Part shown: positions 1 through 8,743 of the stretch, in pieces | Numbering within the stretch: the stretch's first letter is position 1 | Layout of the letters: the number at the start of each line of letters is the position of its first letter | From: Thalassolituus oleivorans MIL-1 | GTDB lineage: Bacteria; Pseudomonadota; Gammaproteobacteria; Pseudomonadales; Oceanobacteraceae | DNA length: 64,000 nt | Direction: 5' to 3' | NCBI RefSeq assembly: GCF_000355675.1 | Contig: NC_020888.1 | Coordinates: 1,940,883-2,004,882, forward strand | Notes under the pieces: generated by a model | What the model was told of the DNA's origin: nothing | Seen by the model: the letters and a program-made list of their open reading frames with translations, nothing else | Database searches by the model: none | Program-made: the position numbers and the translations under genes

Positions 1-2
1 AT

Positions 3-29
3 AAAGCCGCCTAAAATTGGCGGCTTTTT
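3..29 (+). terminator. Rho-independent terminator of an upstream gene
   Basis: A 9-bp perfect stem (AAAGCCGCC, positions 3-11, with GGCGGCTTT, 19-27) encloses a 7-nt loop and runs into a T-tract. It lies before trhP and most likely ends a plus-strand gene that lies left of the window. Confidence 0.8.
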
Positions 30-45
30 GCTTCATGTGATCATT

Positions 46-1383
46 ATGACTCCCGAACTCCTATCGCCAGCCGGTACGCTTAACAATCTCAAATACGCAC
101 TCGCCTACGGCGCAGATGCCATCTACGCTGGGCAACCACGCTACAGTCTGCGCGTGCGCAATAACGACTTTACGCTAGATAATCTCGCGACAGGTATCGA
201 CTACGCTCACGCTCGCGGTAAAAAACTGTACGTTGCCAGCAACATCGCGCCGCATAACAGCAAAGTCGCAACTTACATGCGCGACATTCAACCTGTGATC
301 GAAATGAAGCCAGATGCGCTCATTATGTCTGATCCGGGTTTGATTATGATGGTGAAAGATAAATGGCCAGATACTGAGATTCACCTATCGGTCCAAGCCA
401 ACGTCGTCAATTACGCAACGGTTGAATTTTGGCGGCGTCAGGGCATCAGCCGCATAATTTTATCGCGCGAGTTATCACTGGATGAGATCGCGGACATTCG
501 TGAACATAGCCCTGAAATGGAATTAGAGGTCTTTGTTCACGGTGCACTTTGCATTGCTTATTCTGGTCGCTGCCTGCTATCTGGCTATATGAATCACCGC
601 GATCCAAACCAAGGCACATGCACCAATGCTTGCCGCTGGCAGTACCAAGCCCATGACGCGCAAGAAACCGATACTGGCAACATTATACCTACCGGTGTGA
701 GCGAGTTTGATCCAACGCTAGGTATTGGCAAGCCGACGGATCGCATTGTGTTATTGCAAGAACCAAATCGTCCAAACGACTATATGCCGGCATTCGAAGA
801 CGAGCACGGCACCTACATTATGAATTCGAAAGACTTACGCGCGATTCAGCACATTCAAAAACTGGTTGAACTCGGCGTACATTCATTAAAAATCGAAGGC
901 CGCACTAAGTCACACTACTACGTTGCACGAACAGCCCAAGCTTATCGCCAAGCAATTGATGATGCGGTAGCCGGACGTGGCTTTGACAACAACTTAATGG
1001 ATACCCTCGAGAATATGTCCAATCGTGGTTATACCGAGGGCTTCTTTCGTCGTCACGTTCACGACGAACATCAAAACTATGAGCGCGGATCATCCATGTC
1101 GACAGGACAACAATTTGTCGGCGAAGTCATAGATGCTTCTGCTGACGAACTAATCGTAGAAGTAAAAAACCGCTTCGAAGTTGGCGACAGCATGGAGTTA
1201 ATGACCACCGTTGGAAACATTTGCTTTACCTTAACAGCGATTTCATCAATGAATGGGCAGTTAAGAACAGATGCCCCGGGGTCTGGCTTTACTGTTCGCA
1301 TTCCAAAACCCTCGTTTAACGCCAACGTATTTCCAATTCAGCGCGCCTTGCTCATTCGTAACCTGCCACAGCACGCAGGCTAA
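46..1383 (+). CDS. trhP: tRNA hydroxylation protein TrhP (YegQ), peptidase U32 family
   Basis: Peptidase U32-family protein of the YegQ/TrhP type, known in E. coli to act in prephenate-dependent 5-hydroxylation of uridine at tRNA position 34. The opening LLSPAGTLNNLKYALAYGAD and the following AIYAGQPRYSLRVRNN match YegQ closely. The U32 signature around EVFVHGALCIAYSGRC and the cysteines of CTNAC (about residues 170-200) fit the Fe-S-binding cysteines of the family. A TTG at 28 would extend the frame by six residues, but ATG at 46 fits the family N-terminus and avoids the terminator T-tract. About 446 aa, normal for YegQ. It stands alone; the next gene is rluA. Confidence 0.9.
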   Translation: MTPELLSPAGTLNNLKYALAYGADAIYAGQPRYSLRVRNNDFTLDNLATGIDYAHARGKKLYVASNIAPHNSKVATYMRDIQPVIEMKPDALIMSDPGLIMMVKDKWPDTEIHLSVQANVVNYATVEFWRRQGISRIILSRELSLDEIADIREHSPEMELEVFVHGALCIAYSGRCLLSGYMNHRDPNQGTCTNACRWQYQAHDAQETDTGNIIPTGVSEFDPTLGIGKPTDRIVLLQEPNRPNDYMPAFEDEHGTYIMNSKDLRAIQHIQKLVELGVHSLKIEGRTKSHYYVARTAQAYRQAIDDAVAGRGFDNNLMDTLENMSNRGYTEGFFRRHVHDEHQNYERGSSMSTGQQFVGEVIDASADELIVEVKNRFEVGDSMELMTTVGNICFTLTAISSMNGQLRTDAPGSGFTVRIPKPSFNANVFPIQRALLIRNLPQHAG

Positions 1384-1391
1384 TTCGTCGC

Positions 1392-1408
1392 AGCCCCTTC
1401 GCGGGGCT
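1392..1408 (+). terminator. Possible weak terminator hairpin after trhP
   Basis: AGCCCC TTCGC GGGGCT forms a 6-bp GC stem just after the trhP stop codon. No T-tract follows, so it may only be a stabilising 3' hairpin. Confidence 0.35.
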
Positions 1409-1542
1409 CACATTACACCTAACCCTTTGGAGAGCCACAGCCTGCGTGTTAGTATCCCCGCGCTCAAGATAACGATGACGCTTAGCACGCATATGTGCTG
1501 ACGGTCGCTACACCACTTTATTGGATAAGCATCGCTCCCCTC

Positions 1543-2160
1543 ATGACACAGATGAACTTGCTGCACATTGACGACGACATCATCATCATCAACAAACAAT
1601 CTGGTTTATTGAGTGTTCCTGGTCGATACATTAAAGATTCTGCGGTATCACGCTTAGCTGAGCGTTATGGCGATATCTTAGTAATTCACCGCCTCGATCA
1701 AGACACATCAGGCATTCTTGTCTTTGCTCGAAACAAAGCTGCACTTACAGGTGTTCAGCAGCAGTTCGAAAAACAAACAACCCGCAAAGTCTATGAAGCT
1801 GTCGTGCTCGGTCGCGTTAAAGGCAATATGGGCTGTATCAATATGCCAATCATAGTCGACTGGCCGAACCGTCCATTACAGATGATCAGTCATACCGATG
1901 GTCGCTATGCGCTCACACGCTGGAATAAGATGGCTGAAGAAGATGGCAATACACGTATTGAGTTGCACCCAAAAACAGGGCGATCTCATCAACTACGCTT
2001 ACATATGCAGCAAATAGGTCACCCAATCGTCGGCGATACGCTGTATGCCGGTGCAGGAGCCGAGTTGGAGCCCAGATTGAAATTACACGCCCGTGAACTG
2101 GATTTTCGCCACCCAGTAAGTGGCGAGTTATTTGAAATTGTTTGCCAGCCTGACTTCTAA
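1543..2160 (+). CDS. rluA: Dual-specificity pseudouridine synthase RluA
   Basis: Converts uridine to pseudouridine at 23S rRNA U746 and tRNA U32 in E. coli. The catalytic motif HRLDQDTSGILVFA carries the invariant Asp of the RluA family. IINKQSGLLSVPGR, the DWPNRP segment, KTGRSHQLRLHM and HPIVGDTLYA match RluA itself rather than RluC or RluD, and there is no N-terminal S4 domain. Several starts are possible: GTG at 1495, ATG at 1543 and ATG at 1552. ATG 1543 gives about 205 aa, close to the E. coli length, and starts just ahead of the conserved LLHIDDDIIIINK. It is followed convergently by the DUF1461 operon after 17 bp. Confidence 0.9.
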   Translation: MTQMNLLHIDDDIIIINKQSGLLSVPGRYIKDSAVSRLAERYGDILVIHRLDQDTSGILVFARNKAALTGVQQQFEKQTTRKVYEAVVLGRVKGNMGCINMPIIVDWPNRPLQMISHTDGRYALTRWNKMAEEDGNTRIELHPKTGRSHQLRLHMQQIGHPIVGDTLYAGAGAELEPRLKLHARELDFRHPVSGELFEIVCQPDF

Positions 2161-2177
2161 ACAGGCACCTTGCATCG

Positions 2178-2885
2178 TTAGAATTTAAAACGACGTATCA
2201 GCAACAGCAACACCATCACGAACATCAATAACCCCAACCCTACTAAGGTTGCGGCCATGCCACCAAACAATATGGGGGCCTTCATCATGGTGCTCATCAA
2301 CGATTCTTGATAATAGAAAAACCACTGATGATTGTCCGGAAAGATCCACACATGCAGCTGATAAAACACAGCGGTTGGCCCGGCAATCAAAACGACCACG
2401 CCAACAAAAATCAACAACCCAACAAAGATACCAAGCTGCACCTTCCAGCGCGGACGCACTTTATGGATGCGCAGGATAATTAAGCCAGCCAATAATATAA
2501 GCAGTGCTATCGCTCCAGCGAGATCAAGCTTATCAATGAGATTAGCAACATCTTGCAAATGTACGATTTCGCTGTCGTGCAATAAGGCCTTGGTTTTACC
2601 AAATTTATCCGTGAACTGAATGTCTGCCAGCCCTTTACCGCCAGCATGCACCGCATCTGAAATTTGATTAAACAAATACACATGGTCTGCTTTGCTCAGG
2701 TCGTTTAGCCCGTGAATATACTTATTTCGAGGTCCATAATGATCTATGTGCTCGCCGATATCGTATACGTCATACCATATGTCATAGCTGTAATGCAGAC
2801 GCTCATGGACATGCCAACTGGCCATCAAACTAACAAGTAATAGACTCAGGAGCACCACAAACCAAAGAGGCTGTCGCCAGCTCAC
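2178..2885 (-). CDS. DUF1461 integral membrane protein (Lit-like superfamily)
   Basis: Small inner-membrane protein of about 235 aa with four predicted membrane segments: one N-terminal (about 7-25), two central (about 123-143 and 150-173) and one C-terminal (about 208-230). A periplasmic loop lies between the first two. LHDSEIVHLQDV, and FYQLHVWIFPDNHQW followed by FFYYQESLM, match the conserved DUF1461 motifs. In Firmicutes this superfamily includes Lit, which moves an acyl chain on lipoproteins to make lyso-form lipoproteins. Whether proteobacterial members do the same is not established, so a lipoprotein or lipid role is inference only. The start overlaps the stop of the upstream hydrolase by 4 bp, so the two are probably co-translated. 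Confidence 0.75.
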   Translation of the reverse strand: MSWRQPLWFVVLLSLLLVSLMASWHVHERLHYSYDIWYDVYDIGEHIDHYGPRNKYIHGLNDLSKADHVYLFNQISDAVHAGGKGLADIQFTDKFGKTKALLHDSEIVHLQDVANLIDKLDLAGAIALLILLAGLIILRIHKVRPRWKVQLGIFVGLLIFVGVVVLIAGPTAVFYQLHVWIFPDNHQWFFYYQESLMSTMMKAPILFGGMAATLVGLGLLMFVMVLLLLIRRFKF

Positions 2886-3751
2886 GCTGAAGCACCTTCA
2901 ACTTCAAGCCAGAATGCAGATATACACTCAGCAATCGCCGGAGCAGTACTTGCGTCGAGATGAAAGTGATGATGCCCAGAGCATTCAACAAACCGGCAAT
3001 CATCAATGACACCCAAGCGATCTTTAAACATAGCTTCCGGTATTAAACCGTCCGCGGCACGAATAGCCATAACCGGTGCTTTAATCGCAGCCAAAGTTGC
3101 TCTCACTTGCGACTCGGTTAAGCGCAGACGAGAAGCAAGGCGTAAACGTGGGTCGGTAGACCACTCCAACTCACCCGGCTCACCACCAACTGCTGGCTGT
3201 AAATTGCGCTCAACCACAGGACCAATACATTCGCCAGTCAACACGCTAGAGCCGCGTAAACGAGCACTCAGAGCTTGATCAAAATCCGCAAATTTTCGGG
3301 ATGGACGCACTAACTGTTGCTGTGCCAGCACACCCTCGCGTAATTGATTTGCCAGCCGATCCTCGGGGGTTGTTAGTGGCCCCGCTGCATCTAGCATAAC
3401 GACAGACTTCACTAACTCCGGAAAAGCCGCACTAAGAAACATGGCGGTAGCACTGCCCATTGAATGGCTTAACAAGTGAATTGGCTGGCCGAATTGCTGG
3501 CATACCTGCCACAGAACATCGGTATAACCCCAGATAGAATAGTCAGCATCAGCACCCTTCCATGGTGATTTACCATGCCCAGGAAGATCTAGTGCAATGA
3601 TTCGGTGATTTGAAAGCAAAGGGGCTAGAGCTGAAAAACTGGCGGCATTATCCAGCCAGCCATGCAGTGCAACGACAGGAACCCCTGCATGTTGCGAATG
3701 CCAATCTAAGCCGTGCAACCCCGACATCTGATCGGAAAACAACTGACTCAT
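2882..3751 (-). CDS. Alpha/beta hydrolase
   Basis: Cytoplasmic alpha/beta-hydrolase fold protein of 289 aa without a signal peptide. LHGWLDNAASF is the oxyanion strand-loop, DLPGHGKSPW follows strand 4, and HSMGSA is the nucleophile elbow (G/H-x-S-x-G) with the catalytic Ser. The conserved GHHHFHLD near the C-terminus supplies the catalytic His. Substrate is unknown; the family includes esterases and lipases. It is the middle gene of a three-gene overlapping set (hydrolase, hydrolase, DUF1461; ATGA overlaps of 4 bp at both ends), which suggests a shared role perhaps in lipid or ester metabolism. Confidence 0.8.
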   Translation of the reverse strand: MSQLFSDQMSGLHGLDWHSQHAGVPVVALHGWLDNAASFSALAPLLSNHRIIALDLPGHGKSPWKGADADYSIWGYTDVLWQVCQQFGQPIHLLSHSMGSATAMFLSAAFPELVKSVVMLDAAGPLTTPEDRLANQLREGVLAQQQLVRPSRKFADFDQALSARLRGSSVLTGECIGPVVERNLQPAVGGEPGELEWSTDPRLRLASRLRLTESQVRATLAAIKAPVMAIRAADGLIPEAMFKDRLGVIDDCRFVECSGHHHFHLDASTAPAIAECISAFWLEVEGASA

Positions 3752-4533
3752 CCGAGCATTTCACGCAGTAGTTGATGAATCTGCTCAGCAGTATCTTCGG
3801 GATGTTCAAATGGAAACATATGACCTCCTGGCAACCAGCGTACCTTCATATTGAGTCGACTTTGCATATGGGCGCCATTCACGCGTCGAAAGATATCACT
3901 GTCTCGTCCCCCAATAACAGCACCAGGAACCATTAGATTATGTATGGGGCGAAGCGTGTGTGGAATAGATCGCCAGATACTAGCCTCAATCTCTGGGTTA
4001 AAACGCAACCTGAGACCGCCTTCAAATGGTTCCGTACCAGCTTTAACGTAGTCCATAAGGCAGCGTTCATCAAAACGTTTCATTAGCGTCTTGCCGCGGA
4101 AATAATCCATCGCTTCATCGAAGCTGGCCCATTCAGTGCGGCGTTCCTCAGTTCGGCGAATCGGCATAAAGCGTTCAATCAATCCAAATCGCTTAGCGAA
4201 CTGCAATCCTCTAGCTTGAACTGTGGTTAGCAATGGTGAATCCAACATGACGAAGGCTTTAACAAGATCAGGGCGTTTGAATGCCACCATCATGCTTAGG
4301 ACGCCACCCAATGAGTGTCCTACGGCAATCACGGGCTGCTGATACTGCGTCTCAAAATAATGGATAAGTTCGCGTTCAAGATGAGGCCAGTTATCCGTCA
4401 CAGGAAACAAAGGGTTGTGACCAAATCTATCAGTGTGTCGGACATCGTAATGCGGCGCCAAAAAGCTAGCAATCGTGTCGTAGCTGCCGCCGGGAAAGCC
4501 ATTGGCGTGAGATAGGTGAAGAATGTCTTTCAT
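3748..4533 (-). CDS. Alpha/beta hydrolase, first gene of the hydrolase-DUF1461 operon
   Basis: A second alpha/beta hydrolase (261 aa), related only distantly to its neighbour. LSHANGFPGGSY is the oxyanion region and VAVGHSLGGVLS the nucleophile elbow with its Ser. The C-terminal LPGGHMFPFEHPE provides the His of the triad. An internal segment rich in Arg and Glu (KRFGLIERFMPIRRTEERR) forms the cap. No signal peptide is present. It is the promoter-proximal gene of the minus-strand trio ending at 2178; the 134 bp upstream to sixA shows no clear feature. Substrate cannot be assigned. Confidence 0.8.
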   Translation of the reverse strand: MKDILHLSHANGFPGGSYDTIASFLAPHYDVRHTDRFGHNPLFPVTDNWPHLERELIHYFETQYQQPVIAVGHSLGGVLSMMVAFKRPDLVKAFVMLDSPLLTTVQARGLQFAKRFGLIERFMPIRRTEERRTEWASFDEAMDYFRGKTLMKRFDERCLMDYVKAGTEPFEGGLRLRFNPEIEASIWRSIPHTLRPIHNLMVPGAVIGGRDSDIFRRVNGAHMQSRLNMKVRWLPGGHMFPFEHPEDTAEQIHQLLREMLG

Positions 4534-4667
4534 AATACGTTCGAGTGACTACTGCAAAGCTACAAAGCTGTTAACCTAGCGCCTGTACCCAATATCGACA
4601 AGGTGAATTTACGGCTAGAATCAGTTAGTTAAAGCCATATGGTAAAGCAACACAGGAATTACAGTAC

Positions 4668-5132
4668 TTACTCGACGCACCCTGGATACCAAACTGCGCT
4701 CACTTGCATACAGCCAGCAGCGTAGACATCCCCCTCAAGTACCCAGCACTCTCCTGTCGACCAAGGCTGATCAAGCACCTGCCCCTCAACCAGCAAAGAG
4801 GCCACCCTTCCGACCAGCGGCAGATGAGAAACAATAATCACATCGCTAGTGAGTTGAGTTAATAGCTCAACAGCTAACTGCGCCGATGTATCAGGAGTCA
4901 GTACTTCTTGCAATGCGGGTTCTGGCAAACCGACTTCATCACAGATATGTTCAGCCGTTTGTCGCGCCCGAATATACGGGCTCGACAAAACTTGCGCAGC
5001 GGTAAAGTCACGAGAGCGAAGCCATTTCCCAGCAGCGACTGCCTGATCATGCCCCTGCGGCTGAAGAACGCGCTCAGCATCCAAGTCGCCTCCAGGAACC
5101 GCCGCGCCGTGCCTTACAATAACTAAACGCAT
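4668..5132 (-). CDS. sixA: Phosphohistidine phosphatase SixA
   Basis: Histidine-phosphatase superfamily protein of 154 aa. MRLVIVRHGAA carries the RHG motif with the phospho-accepting His8, RARQTAEHI gives the second conserved Arg, and SHLPLVGRVASLL the second catalytic His. In E. coli SixA removes phosphate from histidine phosphotransfer proteins such as NPr of the nitrogen PTS. The gene follows gpsA and a DUF4389 gene on the minus strand, a combination also seen in Pseudomonas. It is 3 bp downstream of the DUF4389 stop-side neighbour, so one transcript is likely. Confidence 0.85.
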   Translation of the reverse strand: MRLVIVRHGAAVPGGDLDAERVLQPQGHDQAVAAGKWLRSRDFTAAQVLSSPYIRARQTAEHICDEVGLPEPALQEVLTPDTSAQLAVELLTQLTSDVIIVSHLPLVGRVASLLVEGQVLDQPWSTGECWVLEGDVYAAGCMQVSAVWYPGCVE

Positions 5133-5135
5133 AGC

Positions 5136-5411
5136 TTAATCCGCGTCAGGCCAATCTTGGAAAGGATAAGGCTTATCCTCGCTAGCACCCGACAGGTAGT
5201 GAACCACCTGTGCCAAGTACTTTCCTAAGGAGCTACCAAAATCTCTTAGCGCATGATTCGGCTCACCACTAACGAGCTGAAACCCCCATTGTGCAATCGT
5301 TAGCAACAACAGCACTAAATCCAGCACTCGATACACCACAAAAAAACCAACCAGATACAACGTCTTTAACCAAAAGGCATCAGACGCCACACTTTTTTTC
5401 AATTCGCTCAT
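5136..5411 (-). CDS. DUF4389 small membrane protein
   Basis: 91-aa protein with two closely spaced hydrophobic stretches (about 16-44), a conserved YLAQVVHYLSG segment and an acidic Pro-rich C-terminus (KPYPFQDWPDAD), which is the usual form of DUF4389. Function is unknown. It sits between gpsA (12 bp away) and sixA (3 bp away) in a tight minus-strand operon, and the same triplet occurs in other gammaproteobacteria, so a link to membrane lipid synthesis or its regulation is possible but unproven. Confidence 0.75.
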   Translation of the reverse strand: MSELKKSVASDAFWLKTLYLVGFFVVYRVLDLVLLLLTIAQWGFQLVSGEPNHALRDFGSSLGKYLAQVVHYLSGASEDKPYPFQDWPDAD

Positions 5412-5423
5412 GTTCTACTCGTT

Positions 5424-6449
5424 TTAAATTTCATGTTTAGGCAATGCAAACTCAACGTCAGATGCATAATCACCCGTCATCAAGCCTTGGGCGACATCCT
5501 TAGGTTGCGCTCCGTTAAACAATATTTCATAAGCGCCCATAACCAGCGGCATATAAATATCAAGCTCAATTGCTCGCGCTCGCACATACTTCAGAGTATT
5601 CACCCCCTCTGCAACCTCACCCAGTTCTTTTATCGCATCCTCGAGGGTCTTGCCTTGACCTATGGCATAACCAACGCGGTAATTACGACTGAGGGGCGAC
5701 ATACAGGTCACTACAAGATCGCCAACACCAGCCAGACCTAAGAAAGTTAATGGGTTAGCACCAAGTGCGACCGCAAAGCGACTCATCTCAGCCAGCGAGC
5801 GAGTAATAATCATACTCTTAGTATTTTCACCCATCCCAAGCGCCGCAACGAAACCAGACACGATGGCATAAATGTTCTTCAAAGCGCCACCTAGCTCCAC
5901 ACCATAAAGGTCGTTCGAAGCATAAACTCGGAAGTAGCTACAGCTAAGAGCATCTTGAACATTGCGTCGCAACTCACTGTTTTCACTAGCAATTACAGTT
6001 GCCGCCAATTCCCTTTTACCAATCTCCTTGGCGAGGTTAGGCCCACTTAACACACCAACTGGGTTGTTTGGGCAAATTTCCGCCAACACCTGACTCATCA
6101 ACAAAAAGCCATCATGCTCAATACCTTTCGTTGTACTGATTAGTGCTTGTTCTGGTTTTAGTTCTGCCGCAAACGATGTAACGACTTGGCGCACCGAATG
6201 ACTAGGTACCGACACAAAAATAACATCGGCGTCTTTTACTGCTGCAAGTAAATCGGTAGTCGCTTTCAGTTCGGGATTAAGTGCTACCCCAGGAAGATAA
6301 TCCGGATTGGTGTGACTTGTATTGATGGCGCTTGCAACAACTTCGTTGCGCATCCACTGCACTGTTTGAATTTGATTGTCTGCCAAGATATTGGCCACAA
6401 CCGTGCCAAAGCTACCGCCGCCAATCACCGCTGCGCGCTGGATATCCAC
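5424..6449 (-). CDS. gpsA: NAD(P)+-dependent glycerol-3-phosphate dehydrogenase GpsA
   Basis: Reduces dihydroxyacetone phosphate to sn-glycerol 3-phosphate, the backbone for phospholipids. The N-terminal Rossmann motif AVIGGGSFGTVVANILADN is followed by STTKGIE, VLSGPNLAKEIGKR, the catalytic Lys region ELGGALKNIYAIVSG and GLAGVGDLVVTCMSPLSRNY. 341 aa, normal length. The start is GTG at 6449, preceded by a G-rich stretch (GGGGG about 7 nt upstream). First gene of gpsA-DUF4389-sixA. Confidence 0.95.
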   Translation of the reverse strand: MDIQRAAVIGGGSFGTVVANILADNQIQTVQWMRNEVVASAINTSHTNPDYLPGVALNPELKATTDLLAAVKDADVIFVSVPSHSVRQVVTSFAAELKPEQALISTTKGIEHDGFLLMSQVLAEICPNNPVGVLSGPNLAKEIGKRELAATVIASENSELRRNVQDALSCSYFRVYASNDLYGVELGGALKNIYAIVSGFVAALGMGENTKSMIITRSLAEMSRFAVALGANPLTFLGLAGVGDLVVTCMSPLSRNYRVGYAIGQGKTLEDAIKELGEVAEGVNTLKYVRARAIELDIYMPLVMGAYEILFNGAQPKDVAQGLMTGDYASDVEFALPKHEI

Positions 6450-6511
6450 ATAACCCCCTATGAAAAACGCCGAGCCTATCGACGATAAAAGAACTTCAAC
6501 CTACGTTGGTA

Positions 6512-7006
6512 TTAGCTATGACTGCGATCCGATTCTAGCGAATCGACGAGTTCTTTGAATGTGTTTTTGTTTTTCTCGTTCAAACTCATCAGCACTCGAT
6601 GAGCGGCGATAACTTGCTCGCGCGCCTCATCCTCACACAATGAATCTGCCACCCACTCCTGAAAGCTTGCTTCGTCTTTAAAAGGCTCATCAACAATATG
6701 AAAAACCTGATCAAAACCCATGCTGAGCAATATTCGAGTGATACCAGGATTCGGGCTCGAAATAGTCGGAACAATTCCGAAACGGTCACGGCACAAAATA
6801 GAAATTTTAGCGATTTGTCCCAAGGTCGTACTGTCGACGCCATCCGCAGCCGACAAATCAACGATAACGTTATCGAAATCAGGACGCGCTAAAATGTCGT
6901 CCAGATAGCGCTCTAGTGTGGAACATAGATTCAGACGCACATCTCCCAATAAGCGGATAATGTGCATGCGCTGGTGAAAAGCGACTTGTACCCTACCTGA
7001 TGTCAT
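6512..7006 (-). CDS. STAS-domain anti-sigma factor antagonist (HsbA-like)
   Basis: 164-aa protein with an N-terminal STAS domain (about 5-105). The phosphorylatable Ser/Thr segment VDSTTLGQIAKI sits at the usual place after the conserved Asp of NVIVDLS. A charged C-terminal tail follows. It overlaps the upstream response-regulator phosphatase by 4 bp (ATGA). In P. aeruginosa the same pair, HsbR and HsbA, forms a partner-switch with anti-sigma factor FlgM and diguanylate cyclase HsbD to control flagellar genes and biofilm. The orthology is inferred from domain layout and order, so no symbol is assigned. Confidence 0.8.
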   Translation of the reverse strand: MTSGRVQVAFHQRMHIIRLLGDVRLNLCSTLERYLDDILARPDFDNVIVDLSAADGVDSTTLGQIAKISILCRDRFGIVPTISSPNPGITRILLSMGFDQVFHIVDEPFKDEASFQEWVADSLCEDEAREQVIAAHRVLMSLNEKNKNTFKELVDSLESDRSHS

Positions 7007-8175
7007 AACTTGCCTCGGCTTATACTCGCCATCGCAATATCATCGGGGACCTCAAGATCCTCGTTGAGACCGAGCATGTTGCCCAGCTGCTCAAGACCAC
7101 CTTTGCTTGCCGACGTGAGTCGCAACAAAGAAGCCTCCTTATCATTCAAGGACGATTCTTTCATGATTTCCAGTATTCCGTCAGAAAAGAGCAAAAGATT
7201 GAAGTTTTCTGGCAACGTCATCTCATAATCTAGATATTCGGCCTCAGGGAAAAGCCCCACTGGCATACCACGCCCTTCCAAATACCGACTACCTTCATCC
7301 GTCACGAGAACCGGCATCGGGAAATGCCCGCCAACACTGTAACGCAACGAGTTAGTTCGGGTGCAGAACACGCCATAAAACATGGTTAAGTGCTTTTCTA
7401 GCTCAGACGCTAATAGCTCGCCATTGATGCGATCAAGCACCTGTGAGGGATACAACAAATCGCTGCTGGAACCACGGTGAAAGTTCCGGCGTAAGCGATA
7501 GGTGAGATTTTTGAGCAAAACCGTCACGAAAGCCGATGAGGCGCCATGCCCGGATACATCCGCAATGTAAAATACGATGCGATTTTCATCAAGCTCAAAG
7601 TAATCGAGAAAATCCCCGCTTAACAACAGCGACGGTATAATGCGATGTTCGCAATGCAAGCCATCAAAATCGAGAGGGTCTGGCAACATACGCAATTGCG
7701 CTTGTCGACCCGCAAGCTGGTCGGCTCTGAGCTCTTCTAAGCCAAGGCGCAGCTCACGATTGTTTTTTTCAAGATGATCGCGGTAAGCACTGTTTTCAGC
7801 CTCTAGCTGACTGCGTTCTAATGCTTTACGCACTGAATGCTGCAACACTTCCAGATCCATGATGGGCTTAACGAGGTAGTCCTCCGCGCCTAAACGCAAG
7901 GCACGGACGACGTCATCCATAACCCCTGCACCAGAGACGACAATCACTGGTAAATCAGGTTGTTTGGACTTTATTCGCTCTAACAACTCAATGCCGTTCA
8001 TTCCCGGCATTTTAAGATCACAGATTACCGCATCGACGGTTTGATGGCTCAACAGTTCCCATGCATCAGCGGCACTGGCCGCACTCAGCATGTCGTAGTC
8101 GCAATCATCTAAGTACGCAAAAATACTATCGCGAACCGTTGAATCATCGTCAATGACCAGCACTTTTGCGGCCAT
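7003..8175 (-). CDS. Response regulator with PP2C-type phosphatase output (HsbR/RssB-like)
   Basis: N-terminal receiver domain (about 1-120): acidic pair IDDD, phospho-acceptor Asp in VICDLKMPGMNG, and Lys in DYLVKPI. A coiled-coil linker follows, then an SpoIIE-like PP2C domain with SGDFLDYF, YIADVSGHGASSAF and LLLFSDGILEIM, the metal-binding Asp motifs. Such proteins dephosphorylate a partner STAS protein, here the overlapping downstream gene. A longer frame to 8286 exists, but ATG at 8175 begins directly before the receiver fold (MAAKVLVIDDD). No histidine kinase or HptB is in the window. Confidence 0.85.
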   Translation of the reverse strand: MAAKVLVIDDDSTVRDSIFAYLDDCDYDMLSAASAADAWELLSHQTVDAVICDLKMPGMNGIELLERIKSKQPDLPVIVVSGAGVMDDVVRALRLGAEDYLVKPIMDLEVLQHSVRKALERSQLEAENSAYRDHLEKNNRELRLGLEELRADQLAGRQAQLRMLPDPLDFDGLHCEHRIIPSLLLSGDFLDYFELDENRIVFYIADVSGHGASSAFVTVLLKNLTYRLRRNFHRGSSSDLLYPSQVLDRINGELLASELEKHLTMFYGVFCTRTNSLRYSVGGHFPMPVLVTDEGSRYLEGRGMPVGLFPEAEYLDYEMTLPENFNLLLFSDGILEIMKESSLNDKEASLLRLTSASKGGLEQLGNMLGLNEDLEVPDDIAMASISRGKL

Positions 8176-8354
8176 TCGTGTCTCCCAACACCTACACAAT
8201 GGGCGAACACTAACGCCATCTGCTCGGCCTTGCAATGCTTTAGCAACCTTTGTCGTAACTGCTGCAAATGACTGTATTTTTGGCACGAAGGATGCTGCAA
8301 TTTCAGAAGTATGATTTTACGTCGGTTTTTCGACATCCTATCAGGAGCTATTGC

Positions 8355-8657
8355 ATGAGCTATAACGCCCGCCAATATCAAGAAAAACGTCATTTCATTC
8401 GTATGCAAATCGACGCCCCCGCCAGCCTCCGCTTAAGCAGCGGTGAAGAAATCGACCTAACCTGCTTAGATCTAAGTAGCTGCGGCGTGCAATTGCAGAG
8501 TGATAAGCCGCTTCCATTGGGTGCTTCAGCTGAACTGTGTCTCAGCAGTTGTGGTGGCCCCGTGGCGCCGCTGTCAGCAAAAATCAAACTTTGCCGACAC
8601 GAGTCCATCTCTGATAGCGAATACCGCACAGGTGCGGTGATAGAGAGCTTTCTGTAG
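8355..8657 (+). CDS. PilZ domain protein
   Basis: 100-aa single PilZ domain. The c-di-GMP-binding signature is present: the Arg-rich KRHFIRMQ near the N-terminus (RxxxR type) and DLSSCGVQL (D-x-S-x-x-G). The start ATG 8355 is supported by CAGGAG 8 nt upstream; earlier in-frame starts lack this. It is divergent from the response-regulator phosphatase, and the 179 bp between them would hold both promoters. c-di-GMP binding is known for the family; the target here is unknown. Confidence 0.85.
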   Translation: MSYNARQYQEKRHFIRMQIDAPASLRLSSGEEIDLTCLDLSSCGVQLQSDKPLPLGASAELCLSSCGGPVAPLSAKIKLCRHESISDSEYRTGAVIESFL

Positions 8658-8674
8658 AACTCGCAACTAGAGTC

Positions 8675-8710
8675 ATTACCCAACTGTTACCGTAGGTATC
8701 ATTGGGTAAT
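8675..8710 (+). repeat. Inverted repeat, 9-bp arms, after the PilZ gene
   Basis: ATTACCCAA (8675-8683) is matched perfectly by TTGGGTAAT (8702-8710), and the interior (GTTACC / GGTATC) extends the stem with one mismatch. It lacks a T-tract and may be a 3' stabilising hairpin or protein site. Confidence 0.5.
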
Positions 8711-8743
8711 GGCTTTGTAAGCTAATAATCCGCGCAAAAACAA

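Noticed and set aside
1408-1599. Minus-strand open frame between trhP and rluA
   Set aside because: Overlaps the start of rluA, no RBS and no similarity to anything I recognise.
4534-4667. Gap between the hydrolase operon and sixA
   Set aside because: No ORF, hairpin or convincing promoter was found.
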